In this document: positions 50,960-62,732 of the stretch, piece after piece
How the letters are laid out: every line of letters starts with the position of its first letter
Numbering within the stretch: position 1 is the first letter of the stretch
NCBI GenBank assembly: GCA_036244855.1
Contig: BQKZ01000261.1
Coordinates: 1-64,000 of the forward strand
Length of the DNA: 64,000 nt
Reading direction: 5' to 3'
DNA from: Temnopleurus reevesii
Lineage: Eukaryota; Echinodermata; Echinoidea; Temnopleuroida; Temnopleuridae
The notes under the pieces: model-generated
What the model saw: the letters and a program-made list of their open reading frames with translations, nothing else
Told to the model about the DNA's origin: nothing
The model's database searches: none
Position numbers and translations under genes: made by a program

Positions 50960-51722
50960 TCCAGTTGAGGACTCTGTGTTCTGATAGCACCCACCTCTGC
51001 ATATTATCTTGCAGTGAACACACAGTGACTGCATAGCACTCAAACACAGAGTCTTTGCATAACCCTCTGATCATGCTTAACCCTCTGATCGCGCCTCTAC
51101 ACCGTTCTGATAGCACCCACCTCTGCATACTCTCTTGCACTGAACACACAGGGGGCTGCATAGCATTGAACCACAGAGTCCTTACATAACCCTCTGATCA
51201 TGCTTACCCTCTGATCGCGCCTAGTCCAGTTTAGGACTGTGTGTTCTGATAGCATCCATCTTTGCTTATTCTCTTGCACTGAACGAACAGGGGCTGCATA
51301 GCACTCAACCACAGAGTCCTTACATAAACCTCTGATCATGCTTACCCTCTGATCGCGCCTAGTCTAGTTGAGGACTGTGTGTTCTGATAGCACCCATCTC
51401 TGCATATTCTCTTGCACTGAACAAACAGGGGCTGCATAGTCACTCAACCAGAGTCCTTACATAACACTCTGATCATGTTTACCCTCTGATCGCGCCTAGT
51501 CTAGTTGAGGACTGTGTGTTCTGATAGCACCCACCTCTGCATATTCTCTTGCACTGAACGAACAGGGGCTGCATAGCACTCAATCACAGAGTCCTTACAC
51601 AATCATGCTTCCCCTCTGATCGTGCCTCTAGACAGTGGTTGAGTGCTTGCAGTCACTGTGGGTTAAGTGCAAGAGAATATGCAGAAGTGGATGCTGTCAG
51701 AACACATAGTCCTCAACTGGAG
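50960..51722. repeat. 138-bp tandem minisatellite with an inverted last copy
   Basis: The unit (ttctgatagcacccacctct, then ctcttgcactgaac, ggggctgcatagcactcaac and cctctgatcatgcttaccct) occurs five times, starting near 50974, 51103, 51245, 51383 and 51520. At 51632-51722 a sixth, diverged copy is in reverse orientation (gggttaagtgcaagagaata, then gatgctgtcagaac). Within each unit ctctgatc is repeated. The minus-strand ORFs here are repeat shadows. Confidence 0.85.
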
Positions 51723-52315
51723 TACAGTGATGGCATCACAGCAGGATGCGGATGAGGAATCAATAGGAAGAGAGTATTGATGACATCCCCTGGTCTTTAA
51801 GAAAGGGTACCAATTTTACGATTCAAGAGAGAAGCAACGATTTGTCTTTACAGCACAATCCCTGTGTCCTCCAAATACTTGACTTTCTTTCAGGTTTTAT
51901 ACTCTTTTATTAATGAAGGAGTATGCAGTTGTTTCAATGAGTTGGATAATTAATAAATCTAAATCATGCCAGTTTCTTGCTGATGACCATCGTTACGGTG
52001 TATATCTTACACCGGTTTGAAGTACAATACTTGTAATCTTGTTTGCGTATATTACTTGTTGGAATGTCGGGAAAGCCACGGGCAAGCTTTTGGGTTGTCA
52101 AGTACAAACATTGTGTACAATGAACGCATAACATTTGCATTTATTAGTAAACCGCCTTTTGTCGTGACATGACTACATGATACTCATAATACTTATTTAC
52201 ACAATAGAATGGTGGTATATGTTGTAATATTGTTCTACACATCATGCTTTAATCTTTCATTATCCATTCACTAGTCATATAAGCCCAGAATTCAAATGAA
52301 AAAATACATCTTACG

Positions 52316-52520
52316 CATACTGTATAAACTGAAATTTTTACAGTGATTTTATTTTTGCAAATTTCTTGGTCCTAGCCTCGCAAAAATTGACAGTCTGTGT
52401 GATGCACGTTCATATGTGTACAAACACTGTGAAAACATGTAAATACCAGCACGCCAATGTGTCAAAGTCGTCTTCAATCGCAAAAATATCTGTACGCTAA
52501 AATATTGACTTATACGGTAT
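52316..52520. mobile_element. MITE with ATACTGTATAA ends
   Basis: The left end atactgtataaactgaaatt and the right end tattgacttatacggtat are inverted. The interior (gtctgtgtgatgcacgttca and tatgtgtacaaacactgtga) aligns with a diverged relative at about 19105-19345. Confidence 0.55.
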
Positions 52521-53215
52521 TCCAGAGCAGTTGGTAGCTTTGCATGCACACTGAACCCTACCAACACTAAAATCAATAACCCTTGCATAATCTTCTACAA
52601 TTTCCGTCTTTATTAAATGAATTTCCTTCATCATAGCTGACATGCGTATAGATATGTGCCCTTGAAAATCAGTACTGTATCTGAAGTGACTGCACTAGCA
52701 GATGGTCATGGTGTTGATATTCTATGCATCAATGTCTGTAATAAGGTTAAGGGGCTGTACAAGCTGCATGTACTCGTTAATGATTCCCTTCGAAAATAAG
52801 TCCTTTCAATTTATTCATTTAATAGGCCAACTAAAGTAATCATTTTTATTTTCTTCTATTTCATATTGATTATTATACTGTATCTGAGGTGACAGCACTA
52901 GTAGATGGTCATAATGTTGATACTCTATAAATCAATGTCCTCAATAAGGTGAAGGGGCTATACAAGCTGTATCTGGAACAGTTGGCATCCCTGCATACAC
53001 AATGAACACAACCAACTACAATCAATACACAATGCACTATCTTCTACAATTTCCGTCTTTATTAAATGAATTTCTTTCATCATAGCTGACATGTGTATAG
53101 ATATGTGCCCTTGAAAATCAGTACTGTATCTGAAGTGACAGCACAAGCAGATGGTCATGGTGTTGATACTCTGTGCATCAATGTCTTCAATAACGTTAAG
53201 GGGCTATACAAACTG
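52520..53215. repeat. Direct repeat, about 446-bp period
   Basis: 52520-52770 and 52970-53215 share tcttctacaatttccgtctt, tcatcatagctgacatg and gaaaatcagtactgtatctg, through agatggtcatggtgttgata. A shorter copy of the last part is at 52875-52975. The right-hand ORF (52958-53158, minus) is not a gene. Confidence 0.8.
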
Positions 53216-53749
53216 TACAGTTAATGATTGTCACTGAAAATGAAAACATAATTTTTATTGTAGTTCTGTGCTCTCTAATTTCGTGAACATAAATTCTATA
53301 ACATATTCTCTGACATATTATTTTTTTTTTATCAATATTCATAGACCTGTGTATGATATCAAGAATGGAAAATTATAACTCATTATCTTATAAGGTCTGA
53401 ATTGCCCATAACTATTAGCTTACAGTGCTTACAGCTCTATTTTAACTACATTGATTCATATCTTCATAAGATATGAAAACATTAATTAGAAGAGATTTTC
53501 CAATAATTACATGTATGCAAAAGAGATATATAACTTCAAATTAAGAGGAGAAAGCCTTATTATTATGGGAGGATTTCATCAGACTTATACAGTTCTCAAA
53601 TCACATCCACAATGGTTACCAGTCAAAATGAAGGTTCTAACACATTCATTAACTAACATGAGTTCATGAAAGCCTGAGGAAAATGCCAGAATCTACAAAC
53701 CAAAACTGCCAGATTAATCCTTTTGGGTGTGAGTACTTTATCAATCTCA

Positions 53750-53916
53750 GGGAGTGTTGCTCAAAAGTTACAATTGATCGCAAGTTGCAAATGATCGGAA
53801 CTTGCCAATCAAAATCATGTGCGTCTTTTTAAATGCGCATACCGTGAGCGAATGAAAATGCACGGAACAATCTACAAAGTTGCAGTTGATTTGCAGTTAA
53901 TTTTGAGCAACACCCC
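53750..53916. mobile_element. Foldback MITE, GTGTTGC family, copy 3
   Basis: About 167 bp with ends gggagtgttgctcaaaag and aattttgagcaacacccc. It matches the 19.9-kb element in reverse complement (gcgcataccgtgagcgaatg against cattcgcgcacggtatatgc). Confidence 0.65.
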
Positions 53917-54264
53917 ATTAGACATTCTTGTCTTCATAAGATGTGAAAGCACTGAAAACAATAGATCTACTAATAATGCACACAATGCATGATTAGATTT
54001 CTCTTTCTGCACCAGCATAGACTACATGAATCGCTTTGTTATTTTTAGATCATTATGTGTTTAATCATTGATTAGCTCAAATGGTTAAAACAAGTGTGGT
54101 TTCAAATGTGACAGATTAAGAATTAACTTTAATAAGTACTTAAATCATAAAACAGCTATGCTTCCAGAGAGCAAACATTTATGTATTAGACACTCAAATC
54201 GAAGCTAAATACTGGTGCATCCCATGCAGTTAATTAGGGTGACATTCATGTAGAGTCTACTACA

Positions 54265-54835
54265 TTATAGCTGCGTCTGCACTATAGCGAGTTTTTCAAT
54301 TAGCGCGCTAGCTCTGATCCGGGTAAACAGCCCGATCAGAACTAGCTCGAGATAATTTGCAGTGCAGACGCAAACAGTGAGCTAATTCACTGAAAAATCT
54401 CGAGCTTAACAAGCCCAAGATATCTTGGGCTAGTTTCCAAAACAGTGAGCTAATTTGGGAAATAGCTCACTTACTCGCTCTTATTTGGTACAGTGCACCT
54501 CACGCTCGCGATAATTCGGCGACTCGGGCTAATTTATTCATTCGTTGTGTGGGAGCAGCGGAGCATGGCAGCCCGGCCCATTCTCCGCACAACAACCACA
54601 TGCTTATTTCCCTAGACTGCGCATGCTCCAGAACTAGACTAAGCTCGGAGCGGGCTAATGCAGCTCGCGCTCGCGATAAATTGAGGAAAGAGACTTTAGT
54701 CCTTCAAACTCGAGATTCCAAACTCGCTATAGTGCAGACCAAGATTGCCAATATCGAGATTAATTGCAAAGATGGTTGATCTGGCTAAAAGCTTGAGATC
54801 AAGGAAACTCGGGCTAGTGCAGCGCCGGCTCATAA
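54265..54835. mobile_element. CpG-rich element with inverted CTGCACTATAGCGAG ends
   Basis: An island of much higher CG content than the surroundings. It begins gctgcgtctgcactatagcg and contains the inverse ctcgctatagtgcagac near 54723-54739. A further agtgcagacgc lies at 54361, and many gagctaa/ctcgag blocks are spread through it. The last block (ctagtgcagcgccggctc) may be the outer end. It is probably a composite or nonautonomous DNA transposon. The 76-residue ORF inside it shows no recognisable domain. Confidence 0.6.
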
Positions 54836-54899
54836 TGCTACAAATCATTGATTTATAGAGGTGTTGTGATAGTAGAAATGGAACATGAGAACATTAATG

Positions 54900-57420
54900 G
54901 GACATTCTGATAAACAACTTCATCGATCCACATACAGAGGCTGGGGGGGGGGGCATAATTAAGATCAATCAAAGCCAGACCCCATCTTCAATGCCATACT
55001 ATAACTGGCTTCAGTGCCCAACCCATGTGGCTTAAGATATTTGTTATGCGTTGTTACTTCTTTTTCTTATTTGCTCTGCAATATAAAAATGTGCACGGTA
55101 GAAAATTGGCCATAGACTCAAAATAAAAAAAAATAAATAAAAAAAAATAGCCTTGGAGATTAGTTAACATGGAGCGAACATGATTTCCATACCAAATCTA
55201 TACATGTTTCTGTACTAATATCTCTCAGAAAAACATTAATCTGCAATGTGCTCCACTCAACCAAGGAAAGATAAATAAGTGGCAAAAAAAAATATTCCTA
55301 AAAGAGAATTTTTCAACAACAGTACAGTCTCATAAATGTAAGGGTATAATAGAGTATTAAAGTGTGATAAGAGGCTTTTATCATGCATTTTAAATCTCTT
55401 TCACTCACTTTCAAGCTGGAATGCATGCCTAAAAATAAATGTGTGCTTTCTATCAGTCTCAACCTACTTAAGTTTCATAAAGGATTATGACTGATTTTAC
55501 CTTAAAAATGTATCACCAATTTTTACATGAAAATAAAAAACAGAATGCTCTAAAAATATCAAGACAGTTTTAAAACAATGTAACATGAAACAGGATACAG
55601 CGATATGAAACCGGATACCTGAATTCAAAAGCAGTGTAACATTCAACATCTGGAAAGCCAAAAATATAATCAAATTTTTGAAAACAGTGATCAGTTTACT
55701 AAAATGCCTCTGAGCACTTCCTTCATATTGCAAGGTAAAACTTGCCTACATTTCCCCCAAATTTTCCCTCCATATTGATGGCAAATTGATGAAGATATCA
55801 TATTTCAGCTGTTAAAGAAAAATCCTGATAAAGAAAAAAGAAATGGATTAAATTGATTACACTGCCATTCCATGTTCCAGCCACTAAACAAAGCCAAACA
55901 AAGATATCGTAAAGAATTGAAATAGAAGCGCACCTTTGGGGTAGATAAAACTTATCAGACATAAGCTATCATTGCTTTTAGCTATTTTCTCTTTGGTGGG
56001 TGATATTAGTAAGGTTTATATCTAGAGAGCATTGACATTTCAAGGGAATAAGTAAATTGATGAGAAAAGAAAAGAATAAAACATAAGGCAGAGGAAGTGA
56101 AACATGAAAGAGACAAAAGACGCAGCGCCCGAGGACACAGCAAAAACACTCTCCAGGTATGTGTCGATTGTTTTTAGGGTGATAATTGGAAGTAGGGGAG
56201 CATTAAACAAATGGATGGTTTTAACGCCGGGGGTGGAATTCATTACAGCCATGTATAAGTTAGGGAATAGGGAATTTAGATAACATGAATAAAACATTTA
56301 AAGATTTCAGAATTTGAAATTCAGGGGAAAAGTTTTTAGTTCCCCGTCATAAATATCTCTTGGTGAATTCCAGCAGGAATTCTCCGTGTTCACATTATAA
56401 CATGAAAAATGGGCAATGGATTACTAATTCAAGGATTTAGACAAATGTCAAATTTAAAAAGAACTTATCATTCCCTTCCATTCCTTATAATTCTGTTTCA
56501 TTTTGTATATATCATTCAAAGACTAGGCATGACGTGTGCCATTAATCAAGCTCTCACAAATTGATTCTAGATGTGTTTTGGCTCTGAAGTTTCCAGCCAA
56601 ATTGTTCACCACTTTTGGTTGGTGACGTTATATAAGTCAACCCCTCTTTCTCTCTTCTTCTTCTGTATGGACTAACTACAAAAAGCATGTGGCTGATGTT
56701 TAGTACCATGAGTAGATAAATTTGAATGAAAACGCCATAACACCAAATGTTTTTTCTTCTCTGAAGCATAGAATATTGTCCATAAATCTCCCCATCTGGC
56801 AATTCTTCGAACGATCATCATCAAGCAATTTGCAATAATGATATGGACTCAATAATCTAATCAGTTATTTCATTGAAACAATTGGAGCCATTCATGGCAT
56901 TTATTTGCAATTCGTTTGGTCTATTCACAAATACTCAGATGTACAACAAACGGATTGTCAAAAATAATATCATTGACCCAAAGTTTTGAGGAGGTAATTG
57001 GATGACCAGATCAAAAGCAAGCAAAATGTAACATTGAAAATTATTGACATTAAAAATATAGACAATAAGTGCCATTTTTTTTAGAGAAAGTATTTGGCAT
57101 TTCATTGAAATCTCTTTAGGTATTCATTCTACAATCAAGGATGCATTTTATAACTTCTTATATACAATCACTTATTAGCAATGAGATCCTTTAAAATTTA
57201 ATTTGCCAATACCATCTACACTATGTAATTACAATAGTATTACCCACAAGCCTCAATCATTAGCCCAAGCTATCACATAACGATCAAATTATCATAAGCA
57301 ATCTGTTTAAGATATCAAGAGTAATCGGCATCTCATCAAGGTGATAAACTGTCTACCATCACCATAATCATAGAGTATAAATCTAATTTCATATCAAGTG
57401 TGCATGGCATACATTAAATG
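54900..57420. other. AT-rich sequence without recognised features
   Basis: Contains a G-run (54943), A-runs (55125-55150) and several short ORFs with no domain signal. No tandem or inverted repeat stood out. Confidence 0.45.
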
Positions 57421-57423
57421 TAT

Positions 57424-57624
57424 GCCGTCCGTGTATTCACAAAGTGACAGGAGCCAACGGGTATTGTTTCATGAGGAAAAAGAAATCCCGACGTAGCGCC
57501 AATTCGACGGGCATCCTATAAAACAACATGTTAATTCTATAGAAGGATCCGTTTCAATTGATTTGTAACTCATCTCGTGTAGCAATACCCCCTGGTTCCC
57601 GTCACTTCGTGAAAACACGTACGA
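57424..57624. mobile_element. Foldback MITE, AATTCGTCC family, copy 2
   Basis: Inverted arms ccgtgtattcacaaagtgac and gtcacttcgtgaaaacacg, with inner blocks ccaacgggtattgt and aataccccctggttcc. It shares the tcacaaagtgac core with the 37.3-kb element. The outer ends are less well preserved. Confidence 0.55.
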
Positions 57625-58664
57625 TGTGCTCCTGAATTAGTCAAGAAATGATGGCTGGTTATGAAAAACAGAGTTGTCAACCTCAGTTACAAAACTCCTA
57701 TTATTCCACAATAAAAATAGTATTTTCAAAAGAAAAACAAAATCAAATTTTATCTTCCCTCCACATTCGAGAACTAGATCCCAAGGAGTTGAAATACATG
57801 TTTGTCCTTTAAATATGTTATTTTCGATGAAAAAGCATACTACATTCAAATAGGATAAAATCGTACCAATTTGCAGCTCTATATGCTTTATAATGATAAA
57901 ATACAGGTGAATTTCATTTACAATAACAAAATCTGAGTTGGTAAAGGCTATTTAAATCTCAATTAAACCCTAGGGAAAGCTAGAGAACTTGATCTGTACA
58001 AATGAATAAATTAACTTAAATTCATATCGTATCCCCAATTATGTTTGATCATCCTTGCCATTCAAACTATTCCTGGTAATTTATATGCTAATAAGTATGA
58101 AAACTACGATTTATGTCAAATCAAGATTTATTACCAAAATCTATATTTGCAAAATAAATACTCTCCGCTGATTTGATGCCCATATTGATTCGTTCCCTCT
58201 TAATCTAAAAGATGATTCAAAGATTTCTGTTCTTGATTAGGGGGCTTGCTATAATCCTATGAGAAAAAACAGGGACATAATTATATTTTTGCTGATTGGC
58301 AGCAAATGCTCTAAACTCCGATTCCTGCTTCTCTTTTAAAACTACTAAATATCAGCAAATACTTTAGCTCACAGATAGTTTGGTAATTTGGGACCTGTTT
58401 GATGCTTAAACATTTTGTTATTTACATTGTGAATAGTGCTTGAAATATGCATCTGCAGGCCAGCACTGCAAATATTAGTAAATATAAAATAGTGACAATT
58501 TCAACCTACTATTTGAATGAACATCCTATCACAGAATAGCACCTGCAATTTCTTATCTTAGCTTATGGTTAAAAATCTACAGATATCTCTCATATCCAAG
58601 TAAGCTCTCCTTCCTTCTCCCTCTCTTTCAGATATAACATCTTATCTTCTATATCACTGTCATC

Positions 58665-59034
58665 TATTCATTTTGAACACTGATTCTTTTCTTCCTTCCA
58701 TTTCTATCTCTCTCTGTTTTACTATATCCATCTCATGTTCTCTTCTCTTTCTCTGTATCACCATCATCTGTTCCAAATGCTTGCCAAGGGTTCTTTCCAA
58801 ATCAGCTTGCGATATGTCAAGTTCTTCATATTTTCTTAATGGGAGATCATGGGAATCAGCATCCTATGAATATTTGATATAGATCTCAACGATGTATTCC
58901 ATGCTCCCTGAACTTGTATTTCCCCTAGTCATACTTCACCTCACAGGGCCCCATTCACACAAACACTTTTCTTGTGCAGAATAGCAAAACAAAGAGAGAG
59001 AGAAATGGAAGGAAGACAAGAATCAGTGTTCAAA
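58665..59034. repeat. Inverted repeat, about 40-bp arms
   Basis: tttgaacactgattcttttc then ttccttccatttctatctct at 58672-58711 is the inverse of gagagagagaaatggaagga then agacaagaatcagtgttcaa at 58996-59034. The right arm lies between the first two tandem units, so it was probably inserted or copied there. Confidence 0.65.
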
Positions 59035-59450
59035 CGATGTATTCCATGCTCCCTGAACTTGTATTTCCCCTAGTCATACTTCACCTCATAGGGCCCCATT
59101 CACACAAACACTTTACTTGTGCAGAATAGCGTATGCCATACTCTCTCAGCTCAGTCTCCCCTATAGCCATGCATCACCTTATACCAGATTTACAAGGCCC
59201 CACTGAGACAAAACCGATTTCTTGTGCAGAATGTTTATCATACTCTCTCAGGTCTGTCTTCTCTGGTCAGACTTCATCCCATGTTTTGCTCACAATGCCC
59301 AACTCAGACAAACATTATTTTAATACAATGGTGTATACAATATACTCTCTCTCACATCAAGTCATACTTCACCTAGCATTTGGCTCACGAGGCCCCATTC
59401 AGACAATCAGATTTTCTTGTGCGGAAGGATGTATACCATACTCTCTCAGC
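58889..59450. repeat. About 100-bp tandem repeats
   Basis: Two nearly identical copies (gatgtattccatgctccctg through acttgtgcagaatagc) at 58889-58985 and 59035-59130. They are followed by about three more diverged units (near 59131, 59231 and 59331) with catactctctcag, aaggccccactgagaca-type blocks and cttgtgcagaatg ends. The plus-strand ORF 59133-59558 is a shadow of these. Confidence 0.75.
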
Positions 59451-59520
59451 TCTGTATTTAAGTATTGTAAAGCTGAATATTTTAGAGAGTCAAAATCTAA
59501 CTTTCAGACAATGTCTTACC

Positions 59521-59790
59521 TTACCATGAAAACCCTAAGTTTGCCAAGTAATCTCTGAAAAGATAAGAGCCAGTTTCACCCATAATGCAGTTTGCAACCT
59601 GCATCCATGTTAGTGCTGCACTCAGTTGGTACTCTAGATGACAAGATAATTCTAATATTTGTAGGTTCTTGAGATCAAGTTTATCAGTTAAAACTATGGA
59701 TCCATTTAGCACATATCTCTTTATATCTGTTGGATTATTGGGGATTGCAAAACCATCTTTTCGTTCCAGAACTGGTACCATTTGTGTCAC
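59521..59790 (-). pseudogene. Small ORF with weak BTB/BACK-like similarity
   Basis: 89 codons are open on the minus strand. The part YVLNGSIVLTDKLDLKNLQI followed by LELSCHLEYQLSAALTWM resembles the last helices of a BTB domain (Y..G.I.L...N.Q.LL..A..L......C), with a BACK-like NCIMGETGSYLFRDYL after it. The ORF ends at TAA, and TCATG|GTAAGG just before it could be a splice donor. A TTAA palindrome lies directly upstream. No other exons were found. It may be a gene fragment, an exon of an unseen gene, or chance. Confidence 0.3.
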
Positions 59791-59926
59791 TTAAGCCCTG
59801 GTCACATAGGCCCCGGAAGCAACACGATTCAACATGATTCTTTGTTAATTCACAGCTAACTGCCTCTGAACAAAGAGTCCTGTTGAATCATGTTGCTTCC
59901 GGGGGCCCTATGTGACCAGGGCTTAA
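59791..59926. mobile_element. 136-bp near-perfect palindrome bounded by TTAA
   Basis: ttaagccctggtcacatagg at the left and cctatgtgaccagggcttaa at the right are exact inverse sequences. The pairing continues almost to the centre (ggaagcaacacgattcaaca against tgttgaatcatgttgcttcc). The TTAA at each end could be the target duplication of a piggyBac-type MITE. It lies immediately upstream of the BTB-like ORF on the minus strand. Confidence 0.75.
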
Positions 59927-61295
59927 ACCTTTACTCTTCGGCATCTTGCATTAGTTATCTGTAGAGAAAGTTTGCACATGCGCAGTGGAGGGAAACAATG
60001 GTTTCGCAAGGCTATGAGCATATTTTAATTTTGGCAATGCAATAACAGTTTAAAGTACAATTCAACACCACAAAATTGGGGTTTAAAAGTCACAAATTTG
60101 CAATGAAAGTGGTATAAACTCTTCTCTGGTTTTTACGCCGCATGATATTTTTTCAAAATAAATTGCCTGGACATCCCCCTTTAAGCAGTAATAGCGGAAG
60201 ATGTTCCAGAGTGTTTGTCTTTTGTATTCTATAATATCAAGAATGTATCACATGAATTGTACAATGCTGCATGTCTATATCATATTAACATGCTAAAAGC
60301 CTTTGAAGTGACATACTTCTAATTTGTCACAGAGAACGCGCAAAAAATTGTAAGGGAGAAAATGCCAGAAAAAAAGAAAAACAGGGCAAAGTTTCAAAAC
60401 CTGGGAATATCGTCTCCAAAGCCCTAAACTTCCCAGGGTGACGGAAATATGAAGGATTAATGTCCTTTTTCTTCTTGTTATCATTCCTTTTAATTTTTTT
60501 GTCTGGCGGTTTTTTGTTAACAGGTGATTATCCCAGCTTTTCCTAGTGAATATTTGATGAGAATACTTGCTAGTGTCCATTGCAGGTGTGTCTTCTGTGG
60601 AGGAGGGGATGGGGAGGGATTAGTGAGGTATGGTTTTATGGTTTATGGGGAAAAAGTTATACAGGGAATATTTATTTCATGCCAACATGTATTTTCTCAT
60701 TTTTCCATCATACGTCCATCCATTCCCACATTTTTTCATTGAAAAGTTTCTTGGTATTCGGGGATATTTTTACATAAATCCTCTTTGATCCCCTCTTATA
60801 CTATTCCATATCCTCTCCTCAACTTTCATCGCCTCTCTTCCCATTTCATGCATATTTTTACCTCCCCCTATCTCTCTATTTCTTACACCCATTCTTCTAT
60901 TATACCTTCCTTCTCATTTCTCCATTTCTCTCTCCTATGTATAGAGGGAACTCTGTTTGAAGAGATCTGATATAATAATATTCCTAATATAAAAAGGTAA
61001 TAGTTTTGTCCCAGGTATTTCTAACTATTGCTTTTAACCATGCTATAGCTAGACAATTGCTACAACAAGGTATTTTTATAGTCTCAAGTAATTGGTATCT
61101 AGTTATATTGAGTTTACACTGTACTTCACTTAAAACTCTCAAATATCTCATTATGTTCCAATACAAGCCCTCATGTCGATGTGACATTTTCAACTGATAA
61201 TGTCTTATCAGATTTCTCACAACCTCACCCACTCAACTCATACATATATATACATCTATCACTGCAATCGCATTACAAAAATCCTGAATCGAACA

Positions 61296-61435
61296 AAAGG
61301 GAAACTTGATAGGGATTATGCAGAAATACTGAAATAAAGTTTTCATAATGCGTAGGGGGTGAATATACGAAAGGAAAACTTGTTAAGGATTATAAATAAC
61401 TTTGAAATAAAGTGTTCATAATGTATGAGTAGGTG
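61296..61435. repeat. Tandem duplication, about 71-bp unit
   Basis: gaaacttgatagggattatg, then gaaataaagttttcataatg, is followed by a second copy with gaaaacttgttaaggattat and gaaataaagtgttcataatg. Confidence 0.65.
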
Positions 61436-61562
61436 GTACTGCGGAAAATCGGATAAAGCAGAATTAGTTTGTAATGGTCTCATCAAGACTTTACTCTAGA
61501 TTTTTCAATTAGAAAACACAAGATTGGCTTGGAATTGAACAAAATAATAAGATATACACTCA

Positions 61563-61582
61563 CCTGTAGAGATGATAGTCAT
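61563..61582 (-). other. Strong isolated donor site, possible alternative 5' exon
   Basis: The minus strand reads ATGACTATCATCTCTACAG|GTGAGTG. The donor is near perfect and is preceded by an ATG giving MTIIST. The phase it would deliver (1) leads to stop codons through the downstream exons I found. It could therefore only be an untranslated exon, part of an unseen isoform, or chance. Confidence 0.2.
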
Positions 61583-61801
61583 TCAGAACAAGAAGAAACA
61601 GAGCACCAATCAAATATGCAAAGAAAAAAAGAGAGAAAAATTATTAGTCATTTCTCATATTGAGGAAAACTAAAAACTTGCAAGATGAATAGGTTTGTGG
61701 TTGCATTATTAACAAAATTATCATACTTCTTTTAATAAAGTAAGGGGAGGAGTACAAATAGTGAATATATAAAGTTTTTATTTATATAAAACATTGTAAT
61801 A

Positions 61802-62555
61802 GCTTTGATTGCCTATTGTGTGACGATGGCATATTATGATTTTAAGCACTATACAAGGGTTGAGAAATTGAGACAGGTCAACATATCATGAAAAGAGTTT
61901 TACTGTACTTTAAAAAAAAATATTGCGGAGCCATGGAGATAATCTATCTGGCCAAAATTAGCCCAACTATGTCAAAGGGGGCTAAAATTAATTGCCCCTT
62001 GCCCTTATCCACTACAGCCATTTTTTAAGCTATTTTGTGTGATAACACCAGTTTCTTCCCAAAAGAACAGAATCCGGTCCCTAGAGGCAGCAGAAACTGC
62101 ACGTTCCTTGTGGCATATAACCAGGGCTCGAATTAGCCATATGATCATCCAAGGCAATTGCCATGAACGCCCTTTTTTGCTTGCTGTGATACCTTCTTTG
62201 TTCTCTACTGTTTTACCTTAGTAGAAAAGTGACATTCACCAAAATTGCCTTTTATATGATGCCCGAGTGACGTGCTACTTTGAGCCCTGTAAAATTATTG
62301 CTGATGCTAACATTGGCATTAGAGTGATTGGTTCTGCAGAATAAATAGCCATGATTGCCTATTGTGTGATGATGGCATACTATGATTTTAAGCACTATAC
62401 AAGGGTCAAGAAGATGAAACATGCTAACAAATCATGAAAAGACTTAATGCAGTTCCAAAAATAATCGTGCACTGAAGAAAGCATGAAACGGTTACCCTGA
62501 ATTAGCCCAAGCAATGACAAAGAGGGCTAAAATTAATTGCCCCTTGCCCTTATTG
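61802..62555. repeat. Direct repeat, about 548-bp period
   Basis: gattgcctattgtgtgacga through gattttaagcactatacaag at 61808 recurs at 62356. gggctaaaattaattgcccc then ttgccctta at about 61979 recurs at about 62529. The first copy is followed by the small CAGGGCTC element. Confidence 0.75.
62121..62290. mobile_element. Possible small MITE, CAGGGCTC ends
   Basis: The region begins cagggctcgaatta and ends ctttgagccctg, an inverted pair of about 9-10 bp. It sits between two copies of a 548-bp duplicated segment and is absent from the second copy. I see no convincing 8-bp target duplication. Confidence 0.35.
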
Positions 62556-62732
62556 TCTCTACAAGGCACAGGAGAATCTTCTAAACAACAAACGCTGCTA
62601 ATAGTATGACGTTATCTCTTTCAATCACCCCAACAGACAACAACAAGTATTTAGGTTGATTAAGATGAAACACTTGAAAAGTGGGAGTGTCGTTGACAAG
62701 ACAGAGTCAGACTCCGTAGCAGCGTCAAGTAC

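Noticed and set aside
50916..51339. Two minus-strand ORFs with MIRGLCKDSV and YAEVGAIR-like repeats
   Set aside because: They are frames of the 138-bp minisatellite.
59133..59558. 141-codon plus-strand ORF
   Set aside because: It runs through diverged 100-bp tandem units and the internal similarity explains its length; no domain is visible.
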